DNA of 64,000 bases from Candidatus Manganitrophus sp. (GTDB taxonomy: Bacteria > Nitrospirota > Nitrospiria > SBBL01 > Manganitrophaceae): contig CP114561.1 of assembly GCA_028865235.1 (NCBI GenBank), positions 1,756,001-1,820,000 of the forward strand, in the 5' to 3' direction. The stretch's first letter is position 1, and each line of letters opens with the position of its first letter. Both the position numbers and the translations under genes were made by a program. The notes beneath the pieces were generated by a model. It was given only the letters and a program-made list of their open reading frames with translations. It was not told where the DNA came from and ran no database searches. Positions 50,265 to 60,927 of this stretch are shown here, in pieces.

Positions 50265-51542
50265 TTACCTGTCGCATTCTCCCATCACGATGTCGTAGGT
50301 TCCGAAGATCGTGACGATGTCGGCGATCATATAGCCCCGCGCCATGTGATCGAAGGCGCCCATATGAATGAACGACGGCGGACGAATCCGCAGACGATAC
50401 GGCTTGTTCCCCCCCAGGCTCCGGATATAAAAGCCGAGCTCTCCCTTCGGGGCTTCCGTTCCGCAGTAGACCTCCCCTTCCGGCACGTCGAATCCGCGCG
50501 TGGCGATCATAAAATGATGGATGAGACTTTCCATATCGGTCATGACCTTGTCGCGCGGAGGATAGGTGATCGTCGGGAGATTGGCGATGATCGGCCCTTG
50601 CGGGAGCTGGTCGAGACACTGCTTGACGATCTTCGCGCTCTGCCGCATCTCCTCGACGCGGATCCAGTAACGGTCGTAGGTGTCGCCGTTTTTCCCAAGT
50701 GGAACTTCCCACTCCACCTTGTCGTAAACCCCGTATGGCTCAGCCTTCCGGATATCGTAGTTCACCCCCGAGCCGCGAAGGACCGGACCGGTAAGGCCGA
50801 AGTTGATCGCATCTTCCGCCGAGATGACGGCGATGTTCTTGGTTCGGGCGATCCAGATTCGGTTGGTCTCAAGGAGGGTATTGTACTCGACGACTTTCTC
50901 CGGGAAGGTCTCCAGGAACTTGTACAGCCGATCGATAATCTCTGGGGTGAAATCGCGGTCGACCCCGCCGATACGATAGTAGCTCATCGTGAGGCGCGCG
51001 CCGCAGATCAATTCAAAGAGATCAAGCAGAACCTCCCGCTCGCGGAAAGTATAAAAGAAGACGGTCATCGCGCCGATATCGAGCGCCTGTGTTCCCAGCC
51101 AGAAGAGATGGCCGGCGAGCCGCTGCACTTCGGCGACGATCGTCCGGATATACTCCGCCCGCTCCGGCACCTGCACCTGGAGGAGCTTCTCGACCGTCCG
51201 GACGAAGGCATAGTTGTTGGTCATGGCGCAGACGTAATCGAGCCGGTCGGTCAAGGGGATGATCTGGGGATAGGTCGAATTCTCGGAGAGTTTCTCGACG
51301 CCCCGATGGAGGTAGCCGAGATGAGGGGTCGCCTTGACGATCGTCTCCCCTTCGAGATCGAGGACAATCCGGAGCACCCCATGGGTGGAAGGATGCTGCG
51401 GTCCCATGTTAAGGAGCATGTCTTCGACCCGCTTCACCCCCTTTTCGGGAACGAGAACCTGATCGAAATCGTCGTCGTCATCATACCGGATGATTTCGGG
51501 AGGGGCGGCTTCTATCTTCTTTTTCTGCTCAAGCTCTTCCAT
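50265..51542 (-). CDS. nuoD: NADH-quinone oxidoreductase subunit D
   Basis: The 49-kDa subunit shaping the quinone site, related to [NiFe]-hydrogenase large subunits but without Ni ligands. Markers are 'LLNMGPQHPSTHGVLRIVLD', 'TPHLGYLHRGVEKL' and the C-terminal 'IVTIFGTYDIVMGECDR'. 425 residues. An extra charged N-terminus of about 40 residues precedes the core. In mitochondria NDUFAF7 methylates an Arg of this subunit; a NDUFAF7/MidA homologue lies in the same locus. Confidence 0.97.
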   Translation of the reverse strand: MEELEQKKKIEAAPPEIIRYDDDDDFDQVLVPEKGVKRVEDMLLNMGPQHPSTHGVLRIVLDLEGETIVKATPHLGYLHRGVEKLSENSTYPQIIPLTDRLDYVCAMTNNYAFVRTVEKLLQVQVPERAEYIRTIVAEVQRLAGHLFWLGTQALDIGAMTVFFYTFREREVLLDLFELICGARLTMSYYRIGGVDRDFTPEIIDRLYKFLETFPEKVVEYNTLLETNRIWIARTKNIAVISAEDAINFGLTGPVLRGSGVNYDIRKAEPYGVYDKVEWEVPLGKNGDTYDRYWIRVEEMRQSAKIVKQCLDQLPQGPIIANLPTITYPPRDKVMTDMESLIHHFMIATRGFDVPEGEVYCGTEAPKGELGFYIRSLGGNKPYRLRIRPPSFIHMGAFDHMARGYMIADIVTIFGTYDIVMGECDR

Positions 51543-51599
51543 TACTACCCTAAAAACAACCCGTTTCTATCGCAACGGGCCGAATACCGATTGTTCTGC

Positions 51600-52087
51600 T
51601 TATGAGGGCATAAACTCAAAGGTGTCCCGCCACCCCTTTCCCTCCACCGGAAAATCTTTTCGAAGGGGAAACCTTCATCGTAATCTTCGGTCATCAGGAT
51701 GCGGCGGAGGTCGGGATGGTTGTTGAAGACGATCCCCATCATGTCATAAACCTCCCGCTCCATAAAATTCGCCCCCTGCCAGATGCCGGTGACCGAATCG
51801 ATCGTGCAGTCCTCTTCGGGGACACGGGCCTTGATCCGGACGCGGTGGTTCCGCTGAATCGAATAAAATTGATAGATCATCTCGAACCGAAGCTCTTCGT
51901 TCGGAAAGTCGACCGAGCAGATATCGGTGATCATGTCGAAGGAAAGGGCCGGATCGTCGTGAAGAAACCGGCAAATCGCGACGATCTTCTCCCGCTTGAC
52001 CGAAACGGACACCTCCCCGAGGGCCTCGATCGACCCGACGAAGGCGTCGGGGAATTTCTCCTGAATTTTTTGGGCAATCGGATGCAT
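51600..52087 (-). CDS. nuoC: NADH-quinone oxidoreductase subunit C (frameshifted near the 3' end)
   Basis: The 30-kDa subunit, not fused to NuoD. Markers are 'FDMITDICSVDFPNEELRFEMIYQF' (shortened) and 'GANFMEREVYDMMGIVFNNHPDLRR'-type core, then 'ILMTEDYDEGFP'. A run of four G at 51665-51668 should be five: this turns the tail into 'PLRKDFPVEGKGWRDTFEFM' and places the stop at 51600, giving a normal 162-residue protein. ATG at 52087 was chosen because the longer frame runs into a palindromic repeat. Confidence 0.93.
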
Positions 52088-52099
52088 AATAACGGCTCT

Positions 52100-52172
52100 G
52101 TAGGGGCGGGCCGGCGTGTCCGCCCTGATCCAACACGGGTTCAACAGGGCGCACACATCGGTGCGCCCCTAC
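52100..52172. repeat. GTAGGGGCG-type palindromic repeat, full two-armed copy
   Basis: It starts GTAGGGGCGGGCC and ends GGTGCGCCCCTAC, with two facing hairpins, as in the copy at 15765-15828. It fills the gap between nuoB and nuoC. On the minus strand its first bases provide the TAG stop codon of nuoB. Confidence 0.8.
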
Positions 52173-52647
52173 CGGGTGAAAACCTTTTGTTCCATGATTT
52201 TTTCCTGAAGCCGTAAGATTCCTGCAAAGAGGGCCTCAGGACGTGGCGGGCATCCTGGCACGTAGATATCAACCGGAACGAAGCGATCGACCCCCTGCAC
52301 CACGCTGTAGCTGTTGTAAATGTTCCCCGATGTGGCGCAGGAGCCCATCGAAATCACATAACGCGGCTCCGGCATCTGGTCGTAAATTCTCCGGATCACC
52401 GGAGCCATCTTACGGCAGACCGTTCCCGCGACAATCATCAGGTCCGACTGCCGAGGGGAGGCCGAAAAACACCGGCCCCGAATCGGTCGATATCATATCG
52501 AGAGGAAACGGAGGCGATCATTTCAATCGCACAACACGCAAGCCCGAACGTCATCGGCCATAAGGCCGATTTGCGAGCCCAGTTCACCAACGAATCGAGC
52601 GAGGCGGTCACAATATTCGACTCGAACTGCCGATCCATCAATCCCAT
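52169..52647 (-). CDS. nuoB: NADH-quinone oxidoreductase subunit B (frameshifted)
   Basis: Carries terminal cluster N2 next to the quinone site. The Cys ligands are in '[13 protein letters not shown]', '[11 protein letters not shown]' and 'MGSCATSGN', with '[11 protein letters not shown]' after them. The frame breaks at 52460-52461; one extra G on the plus strand restores '[18 protein letters not shown]' and a 159-residue protein. ATG at 52647 overlaps the end of nuoA. The stop lies in a palindromic repeat. Confidence 0.95.
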
Positions 52648-53008
52648 TCAGGGCTCCTTTTTTCCAAGCGTAAAAGTAACCGACAAACAAAATCGAAAGA
52701 AATAAAACCATTTCTACAAGGGCAAAAAGACCGAGCTGTTGGAAGGCCACCGCCCACGGATAGAGGAAAACCACCTCGATGTCGAAGATCACGAAGAGCA
52801 TGGCAATCATATAATAACGAAGAGGAAACATCTGACGCGCATCAGTCAGCGGATGGATGCCGCTTTCATACGCGTAGAGTTTTTCTTTATAAGGTTTGCT
52901 GGGACGAACGAGGTATCCGACTAAAATGGTGACCGCGCCGAAGCCGAAAGCAATGGCGATAAAGACAACAATGGGAAGGTAATTGGCCGGTAAAAGATCG
53001 GTCGACAC
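52638..53008 (-). CDS. nuoA: NADH-quinone oxidoreductase subunit A (3' end shifted)
   Basis: A three-helix membrane subunit. Markers are '[20 protein letters not shown]', '[20 protein letters not shown]' and '[13 protein letters not shown]'. As written the frame runs about 40 codons into nuoB. One more T on the plus strand at 52647-52648 gives the classical ending '-ALKWD' and a stop at 52638, 123 residues in all, overlapping the nuoB start by 10 nt. Confidence 0.92.
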
Positions 53009-53042
53009 CGTCGTCTGAAACCTCCAAAAAAGACAGCAGGTT

Positions 53043-54213
53043 TCACATCATAAAGAAGAAAAAAATTAATGTCAAGAGCTTAAAAAAAGGTTTAAATTGG
53101 AGTCCGTCCAATGAAGGCCCGGGTGGGATATTTTTCCCCTGAATTAAGATTTTGAAGACCCGTCCCATCCGTTCCGGGGCCATCAACTGCTTCATTGCGA
53201 GGAACTCTTTCTTGGCCTTTTCCGACCGATCCATCTCCATCGCGTACGGCTCCATTCGCTGTGCAATTCCGAGCCCCATGAGAAAATGGGTTTGATCGGT
53301 GAATCCGATCACGGAGAGCCCGGCCTCCTCTCCCGCTTTGGCCAACGAAGTAAAATCAATGTGGGCGGTCATATCTTGCTCCCCCACATGATCGTAAGGA
53401 TTCTCGTTGGTTGCATGCTTGTAATAACAGAGGAAGGTTCCCTTGGGGCGGCGGGAGGTATAAAGCATTTCCGCCGGATAGCCGTAATCGATTGTGACGA
53501 CATACCCCCGCGCCAGCGATTGTCCGACCTGGCGCATCCAATCGACCGCTTGGAGATTGATTTCGATTTCGGTCGGCCGATCAAACTGGACTTCGATCTT
53601 TTTAAGATAATCGAGAAGCCTCGGCGTGGAGGGGGGGCCGAGTGTTTCGACAAACCGGTCGCCCTTCCAGTCGACATAGATCTCCTGAACCGTTTGTTGC
53701 TCGACCCGAAGACGATGGACCGGCATCGCATCGAGCAGTTCGTTCGAGAAGAGGAGACCGACGAGCCGATCGGGGATTTCATTTTCCCATCGAACCTGAT
53801 TTGGGAAGAGGAATTCAATCGCTCCCTCTGTCGCTCTCTGAGCGCGGGGCTTTTTTCGATGATGATATATTTCAGGCGGCTGAAAAAGGGGGGGATTCTC
53901 TCTGAAAATAGCGGAGAATATCGAAGCAGAGGCTTCCCTTTCCGGCCCCCATTTCGACCAGCGTATAACCCGATTCACCCTCACCGAGAGAGAGGAGCAT
54001 CTGATGGAATTGCTTGGCAAGCAGCTCCCCGAAAATGGGGTGGACCGAACTGCTCGTGTAATAATCTCCTTGGGGACCGATCTTCTCGCCGGGAGAAGTG
54101 TAGTAGCCGAAGGCAGGGTGATAAAGGGCCTCCTCCATGAAGCGGGAAAACGGGATCGGCCCCTGTTTCACGATTTCTTCATGAAGGAAGGCAATCAATT
54201 CGGGTTTTGACAT
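53043..54213 (-). CDS. MidA/NDUFAF7-family SAM-dependent methyltransferase (two frameshifts)
   Basis: A class I methyltransferase of the family that includes human NDUFAF7, which dimethylates an Arg of the NuoD counterpart during complex I assembly. Visible parts are 'PIPFSRFMEEALYHPAFGYY', 'GDYYTSSSVHPIFGELLAKQ', SAM motif 'LVEMGAGKGSLCFDIL', 'GLLFSNELLDAMPVHRLR' and 'VVTIDYGYPAEMLYTSRRPK'. Two one-base gaps, at 53888-53894 and 53814-53815, split it; repaired length is about 390 residues. It lies 34 bp upstream of nuoA on the same strand, so it probably heads the operon. Confidence 0.88.
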
Positions 54214-54220
54214 GGTCCTT

Positions 54221-54249
54221 ACTCTACCGAAACAAGCCGGAAGAATCAA
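54221..54249 (-). promoter_or_regulatory. Candidate promoter of the midA-nuo operon
   Basis: On the minus strand TTGATT and TAGAGT are spaced 17 bp. The expected start is within a few bases of the midA ATG at 54213, so transcripts from it would be nearly leaderless. Confidence 0.4.
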
Positions 54250-54319
54250 TAAGTCCGGTTTCGTTTCCGTCAGGGGCTGGCGATACAACCACAAATCGCA
54301 TATACTGCTACCGTTTCGA

Positions 54320-54348
54320 TTCATCGCCTCGTAGAAAAATGTTATAAT
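54320..54348 (+). promoter_or_regulatory. Candidate promoter of the M1-like/Omp85 gene
   Basis: A perfect TATAAT at 54343-54348 ends 7 bp before the ATG at 54356, with a poor -35 box (TTCATC) 17 bp upstream. There is no ribosome site before the ATG, so a leaderless transcript is plausible. Confidence 0.45.
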
Positions 54349-54355
54349 GGCTTAA

Positions 54356-56942
54356 ATGATCATTTTATTATTTCCCCTTCTCCTGCTCATCGCGAACCCC
54401 GCCCACGCTTCGGCATCTACCCCTCGATACGATATTGTAGCCGCCTACTCCGAAGAAGAGCACCGCATCTACGGCTCGGAGAAAATCACCTTCACGAACA
54501 CCGGCGACGAACCTCTCTCGGAGCTTTACCTCTTTCTTTATCCGAACCTCTATCTTGAAAGAGATCCGGACATCGATCAAAATCTATATAAGCGGGCCTA
54601 CCCGGTCGATTTTAATCCGGGGGAGCAGATCATCACCTCCGTCCAAGACTTGAAAGGTCAAAACCTCCCCTATTTCCCGGAGCTTTTTAAAAAACGGATT
54701 CTGATGAAGATCCGACTCCCGACCCCGATTCCTCCCCAGCAGACATTCGAGTTTCTGGTTCATTTCATTACTGTGATTCCGCAGAAGTACGGCGTCTTCG
54801 GTTATCATTGGAATCTCGTCACGCTTCAAGGAGGTTGGCATCCCTATTTGCCGCAGTTCTCCGAAGGAAAGTGGAATTTTCTCCTTCCCCCTCCCATCAG
54901 CCGATTTCAAATCCGTTTCACCTTGAGTGAGCATCTTGATCTTCTTGCCTCTTCTCCACCCGAATTCGAAAGCCGGGAGGGAAGGGATGTGACCTATTCA
55001 CTACAGGCCGATCTCCTTCCTTACTTTTCACTGTCCATTGGAGAGAAGCTTGCCCAAGAAGAGAAAAAAGATTGACCAGGTTGACCTTGTCTACCATTTC
55101 CTACCGCGAGATCGCGCCTATGCGAACCAGGTGATGAAAGCCGCCCGGAAGGCGGTCTCTCATTTTCTAGAACATTCTGGTCCACTCCCCCCGACGCGAC
55201 TGCAGATGGCCGAGGCCTACCTTTACCAAGATTTCGTCACTGCAGGCGCCAAGCTCCTCTTTTTGAACAACCGGCTTTTTAAAGTCTTTCCGTTGTTGAA
55301 ACGGTTCCATGAAGCGAGCGTCGCCCGAGGGATTTTCCTCCTGCTTTGGCGAGAGAAGCTTCCCTGGGAGGAAGCTTGGCTCATTGAAGGAATGGCCGAT
55401 CTTGAAATGGAAAGATTCCTTCAAAAAACGTATGGAGACAAACCGAATCTTGAAAAGTGGCTTCGGCCGATCGGATTCATCCCCGTCATCGACGAAATTC
55501 TCTATTCAAAAGATCTTCCGTTTCGGCAAAGCTACTTTAAAGAGAAGGTGGCGCCGATCATGAACGAGGATATCCAGTTTTTCAATCACCCCCGTCCGGA
55601 AGGGACCGCGATCTTTTCCAAGCTGGAAAACCTCTTGGGCCACGAGACGATCAGAAGGGTCGTAGAGGACTATCGCAAGGAAATCCAAACGGACAAGCAA
55701 ACCTCTTTCAGAAAGGTTCTTTATCGCGTCTCCGGGCATACACACGACTGGTTTTTCGAGCAGTGGTTGATGTCGAATCCGGCGCTCGACTTTGGAATAG
55801 AGGAAATCGATCGAGAGCAGATCGGAGAGGCTTACAAAACCACCATCACCCTTCGAAAACATGGGGAAGGGGTGGAGCCGGTGGAGATCCTCGCGATCGA
55901 AGAAAACGGCTCCAGAATTCCGCTTGTCTGGGAAGGAAATGGAGAGGTTCATCAGGAGGTTTTAATCACCCCATCCCCGATCAGCGTGATCGAACTCGAT
56001 CCGGACAAGAACTCCAGCGATCCGAATCGGTTGAACAACCGCGACCCGAAACTCTGGAAGATCCTTCTGAATCGGTACGGCGCCAGCTACGATGTCAACA
56101 CGGGTCAACTGAGCTACAAGGCGGGGCTTCTCTTCCAGCCCGTTTATGACAGGGAGAATCGGATCGGATTCGATTTTTCTCACAAAGAGGAAGGAGACAC
56201 CGCCCGGGTGGAGTTCAGCCACATCTTTAAGAACAACCACACCGTCACGGTCGGGCTTTCCTATCAAGGTCCGCAAACGCCGAAAGACAAGCCGCCGGAG
56301 GACCGGGCGGGGACCGTTCACGTCGGCTACTCCCTCAGCTACCCGAATATCCCGCTTCTTGCCAACTTAAACATCCAGCGGCTGACGGGACGATTCCCCA
56401 AATTCAACATCAACCTCGGTTATGATCAACGTTTTACCGGGGGGAAATATGAAAATCTCTTCCAGGTCACCCTCGATCTGCGGCGCGTTTTCTCCTTCTC
56501 GAATTATCACGAATTCGCGGGGCGCTTTTTGATCGGCCAATCGTTCGGTTCGCTTTTTGAGAACAGCCGGTTTTTCTTAGGAGGAGATGAAGGAATGCGC
56601 GGCTTCACGCCGCTTCGATTCGAGGGGGATAATATCGCGCTGATTTCGGTGGAACACCGTTTCCCGCTTGTCTACGACAGCGACATCAACCTCGCCGGGC
56701 TGGCGTTAACCCATACGTTGCAGGGGGCGCTTTTCGCCGATACCGGCATGGTGACCGACTCCCACAATGTCTTTCAGTTCGACGAATACGAGGCCGATAT
56801 CGGCGCGGGGATTCGGTGGCATGTCGACACGCTGGGGTTCTATCCCATTATTTTCCGGTTTGATGTGGCGATCCCGATCGGCTCCACGATCAAGGCCGAA
56901 AAGAAACCCCATTATTACATCGCAGCGGGATTCCCGTTCTGA
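54356..56942 (+). CDS. M1-peptidase-like domain fused to an Omp85/BamA-type beta-barrel (frameshifted)
   Basis: About 861 residues after repair of one extra A in the A6 run at 55063-55068. A signal peptide ('LLFPLLLLIANPAHASAST') precedes an M1-type N-terminal beta-sandwich ('YGSEKITFTNTGDEPLSELY') and a helical gluzincin-like domain with 'WLIEGMADLEMERFL', the counterpart of the M1 third-ligand helix. The zinc motif HExxH is not intact; the nearest match is 'HEASV', 26 residues before that Glu. From about residue 560 an Omp85 barrel follows, with the lid-loop motif 'GGDEGMRGFTPLRF' and C-terminal Phe. It is probably surface-linked and possibly non-catalytic. It is divergent from midA-nuo. 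Confidence 0.75.
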
Positions 56943-56955
56943 GCGGATCGTTCTT

Positions 56956-57042
56956 CGTTAAACGTCAAAAGTGAACCGTAAAAGAAACAAGACGGTTCAT
57001 CGGCTGGTTTTACGTTTAGCGATGAACGAGTCACGTTTAACG
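56956..57042. repeat. Nested inverted repeats between two convergent genes
   Basis: Outer arms CGTTAAACGT (56956-56965) and ACGTTTAACG (57033-57042) enclose inner arms GAACCGT (56973-56979) and ACGGTTC (56992-56998). The gap separates the convergent Omp85-fusion and diguanylate cyclase genes, so it may serve as a shared transcription end. No U-run follows. Confidence 0.6.
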
Positions 57043-57048
57043 ATTTTT

Positions 57049-58187
57049 TCACGCGAGGAAGATCTTATCTCGTCCCATGACCTTTGCCTTGTACATCGCT
57101 TGGTCGGCGAGGCGGATCAGATCGGTCTTATTCTTGGCATGCTCCGGAAATCCGGCGATGCCGAAGCTGGCGGAAAGGTGAATGGAGAGTCCCTCCCGCT
57201 TTAGGAATTCATGGGTGCGAATGGCGTTTCGAACCCGATGCGCGATCCGGGAAGAGGTCTCCACGTTGGTCTCCGGAAGAACGACGACAAACTCGTCCCC
57301 TCCATACCGCGCGATGATATCGACCTCCCGAAGCGTCTTTCGGAGGATTTGAGCCACCTCGATCAAAACCTGACTTCCCATCAGGTGGCCGTATTGATCA
57401 TTAACCAATTTAAAATGATCCATATCGAGGAAGATCAGCGAGATACACGAGCCGTAGCGCTGGCATCGCTTGATCTCGATATCAAGCGTCTGATCCAAAA
57501 ATCGGAAATTGTAGAGGCGGGTCAGGTCGTCGGTCGTTGCAAGATCGGACATCTTCTGGTAGAGCGAGGAGCGCTCGATCGCCAGGGCCGCCTGGTCGAC
57601 CAGCTTTAACAAAAGATCGAGATCGTTCTGATCAAACGCTCTTCGGTCCGACCGGTTGATCATCTGGATCACGCCGATCACTTTCCGTTTGCTGATGATC
57701 GGCACGGAGAGGACCGATTTTACTTTTGTATGAGGATAAAACTCACTTCGCTGGAACTGCGTCTCCTTCGAGAAATTGGTGATGAGCAGGGGAATTCCCT
57801 TCTCCGCGACCCAGCCGACCGGTCCCTCCCCCATTTGTAACGAACCCCCTTGATCGACTTCGGATTGATCCCCTTCGTCAACTCGAAATAAAGTTCATCC
57901 TTTATCTCATCGCTCAAGAGAAGCGACCACGATTCGCCTCGGACCATTTTCTGAGCGGTGCTCATAATGACGCGAAGCATTTTCTTTAGTTCAAGGGTCG
58001 AGGTGAGGGCCTTCCCGACACTGATGAAATAGGCCAGCTCTCTCGTTTTTTGGCGGAGCTCTTGTTTTAGGCGGGCATTTTCTTGAGCCAGAAGGCGAAG
58101 AGGCGGGTCATTTGAAATAGACGTTTTGCGTGAACGTGAAATAGATGTTTTGCGGCCTGATCGGATTTCGGTGTTTCTTTTCTTCAC
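57049..58187 (-). CDS. GAF-GGDEF diguanylate cyclase (frameshifted)
   Basis: Makes c-di-GMP from GTP. A basic N-terminus and coiled coil (to about residue 70) precede a GAF domain ('PVGWVAEKGIPLLITNFSKE', 'VLSVPIISKRKVIGVIQMIN') and a GGDEF domain with an intact active site, 'ARYGGDEFVVVLPET'. An RxxD inhibitory site ('REVD') lies five residues before it, so product feedback is likely. The frame breaks at 57839-57840; one more A on the plus strand joins the halves into 379 residues. GTG at 58187, just after the secA stop with GGAAG upstream, is the likely start. Confidence 0.87.
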
Positions 58188-58189
58188 AC

Positions 58190-60846
58190 TTATCTTCCGT
58201 GGCACTTCTTATACTTCTTCCCGCTCCCGCAGCTGCAGAGATCGTTCCTTCCGATCTTTTTCTCGGCACGTTGAACGGTCCGAGCCGGCGCCGAATCTCC
58301 CCGGTTCAGCTGCATCTCTTGCGCCTTGGGGAAAACCTGAGCGATCGGTTTCTTCTCCTCCCGCATCACTTGCACGCGCAGAAGATGCTCAATGGTATCT
58401 CGCTTGATCCGGTCGATCATTGCGGAGAACATTTCAAAACCCTCCCGCTTGTATTCGCTGAGAGGATCTTTCTGTCCATACCCGCGCAGGCCGATTCCTT
58501 CCTTCAGGTAGTCCATCCCAAGGAGATGATCTTTCCAATGGGTGTCGATCATCCGCAAAAAAATCTGCCGCTCCAGGTGCCGCAATAATTCGGACCCGAT
58601 CTCCGATTCTTTTCGGCCGTAGGCCTCCTCCACCCGCCGGACGACTTCCTCTTTCAGAGCCTCTCTTCCAACGGAGGGCAGACCCAATTCGTCTTTGGTG
58701 AAGGGGAGATTAAACTGATGAGAGAGGGTTTCCAGAAGGCCGTCGGTATCCCATTCTTCGGGATAGGCCCCCTCCGGGCAATAGAGCCCCAATATCTCAT
58801 CAACCTGCTCTTCTCTGATCTCCTTCAAGTCCTCTTTGACCTGTTCACCGAAGAGGACCTCCCTGCGCCGATTGTAGATGACGGTCCGCTGCTTGTTCAT
58901 CACGTCGTCATATTCGAGCAGCTGTTTTCGAATGTCGAAGTTGTGACCTTCTACCCGTTTCTGGGCGTTCTCAATGGCGCGGGTGACCATCCGATGCTCG
59001 ATCGGAACCCCCTCTTCCATCCCAAGGCGGCCCATCAAGTTGGAGATCCGATCCGATCCGAAGATACGGAGAAGATCATCTTCCAGCGCGAGATAAAATC
59101 GTGAAGAGCCGGGATCACCCTGCCGTCCCGACCGGCCCCGCAGCTGATTATCGATCCGCCGCGACTCGTGCCGCTCCGTCCCGATGATGTGAAGCCCGCC
59201 CAAGGCGATGACCTCCTGTTTCTCGCTCTCGCATGTCTTCTTGATTTTTTCCTTCGCCGCTTCGAGGACCTGCGGCTCCGCGTCGGGATGTTGCGCATGA
59301 TATTGCTTGAACAAGAATTCCGGATTGCCTCCAAGAAGGATGTCGGTCCCGCGTCCGGCCATGTTGGTCGCAATCGTCACGGCCCCTTTGCGCCCCGCCT
59401 GCGCGACGATTTCCGCTTCCTTCTCGTGATACTTCGCATTCAAAACCGCGTGGGGAACCCCTTCCGCTTCAACAGAGCGGAAAGGCGCTCCGATTTCTCG
59501 ATGGAGATCGTTCCCACCAAGGCGGGATGACCGGTCTTGTTCAACTCGATGATCTCCTCGACGATGGCATCGAATTTCTCTCGCTCGGTCCGATAGATGA
59601 CATCGGAGAAGTCCTTCCGGATCATTTGTCGATTCGGCGGAATGATCAAGACCTCCAAATTATAAATTTTCGAGAACTCGGCCGCTTCCGTATCGGCCGT
59701 CCCCGTCATCCCGGCCAATTTCTTGTAAATGCGAAAATAATTCTGGAAAGTAATGGAAGCAAGGGTTTGATTCTCATTGGCGATCTTCACCCCCTCTTTC
59801 GCCTCCACCGCCTGGTGCAGGCCGTCGCTCCAACGACGGCCCGGCATCAAGCGACCGGTAAACTCATCGACAATGATAACCTCGCCGTCTTTGACCACAT
59901 AATCGACATCCGCCTTAAAAAGGGTATGCGCCTTCAGCGCCTGGAGCACATGGTGCACCAAAGACATGTTTGTGATGTCGTAGAGGTTGTCGACACCGAG
60001 CAGTTTTTCGACCTTGGCATTGCCCTCCTCGGTCAGGGTCGCCGTCTTCGACTTCTCTTCAATGGTATAATCTTTATCCTGTTTCAAAGAGGGGATGACC
60101 TGATTGACCCGATAGTAGAGGTCGGTTGAATCTTCAGACGGACCCGAGATGATCAGCGGGGTTCTCGCCTCGTCGATTAAGATGCTGTCGACCTCATCGA
60201 CAATGGCATAATTCAATTCCCGCTGAACGAAACTCTGCGGGTCAAATTTCATATTGTCTCTGAGGTAATCAAATCCGAACTCATTGTTGGTCCCATAAGT
60301 CACGTCCGATCCATAGGCGATCTGGCGTTCGCGATCGGTCGAATCGTGCTGGATGGTTCCCACCGTCAGTCCGAGGAATCGATAAAGCTCGCCCATCCAT
60401 TGCGAGTCTCTTCTCGCCAGATAGTCGTTCACCGTAATCACATGAACGCCGCGTCCCGTCAGCGCATTGAGATAAACGGGAAGCGTCGCGACCAACGTCT
60501 TCCCCTCGCCCGTCTTCATCTCGGCGATCTTCCCCTCGTGCAGGGCCATCCCTCCCACAATCTGTACATCAAAATGGCGCATCCCGAGGACCCGTTTCGA
60601 TCCCTCACGAACCACGGCAAAGGCTTCCGGCAGAATGGCTTCAAGTCGTTTGGATAATTCTTCGTCGGTCGGCGTCCCCTCCGCAAGCTGTTGACGGAAG
60701 GCGGCTGTTTTCTCACGGAGTCCATCGTCCGAGAGCGGGGAAATCGATTTCTCAAGCTCATTCACTTTGGCCACGACGGGCCAAAGCCGCTTGAGCTCCC
60801 GGTCATTTCTGCTCCCGATGACCTTCTTTAATAGAATATCTAGCAT
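58190..60846 (-). CDS. secA: Preprotein translocase ATPase SecA (frameshifted)
   Basis: The motor of Sec export. Markers are Walker A '[18 protein letters not shown]', '[19 protein letters not shown]', the helicase core '[14 protein letters not shown]' and '[16 protein letters not shown]', and the C-terminal zinc motif '[14 protein letters not shown]' for SecB or ribosome contact. A run of four C at 59459-59462 should be five, which restores '[11 protein letters not shown]' and an 885-residue protein. ATG at 60846 follows AGGGAA. Confidence 0.96.
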
Positions 60847-60889
60847 TGCAATTCCCTTAACCTAAGAGAGTACTTCTCAAAATGTTTTG

Positions 60890-60899
60890 ATTATATCAT
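60890..60899 (-). promoter_or_regulatory. Extended -10 promoter of secA
   Basis: On the minus strand TGATATAAT, a TGn extended -10 with a perfect TATAAT, lies about 45 bp before the secA ATG. The -35 region is poor. Confidence 0.5.
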
Positions 60900-60927
60900 A
60901 GAACATTCACCGTTACTATCTGCCCCC

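Noticed and set aside
52638..52647. NuoA with a 40-residue C-terminal extension overlapping nuoB
   Set aside because: One missing base at 52647-52648 explains it and restores the classical '-ALKWD' ending; the extension is just nuoB read in another frame.
38100..53008. Unusual complex I variant (duplicated NuoM/NuoL or a hydrogenase-like set)
   Set aside because: All 14 standard subunits occur once, including NuoE, NuoF and NuoG; after frame repair nothing extra is encoded.
55038..55075. Programmed frameshift (slippery A-run) in the M1-like/Omp85 gene
   Set aside because: The A6 run is slippery, but the same contig has many homopolymer errors and no stimulatory structure was evident; an extra A is the simpler reading.
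58081..58150. Short direct repeat (about 18 bp, twice) at the start of the GGDEF gene as a CRISPR-like or tandem array
   Set aside because: Only two imperfect units, within the coding sequence, encoding a repeated K-T-S-I-S segment.
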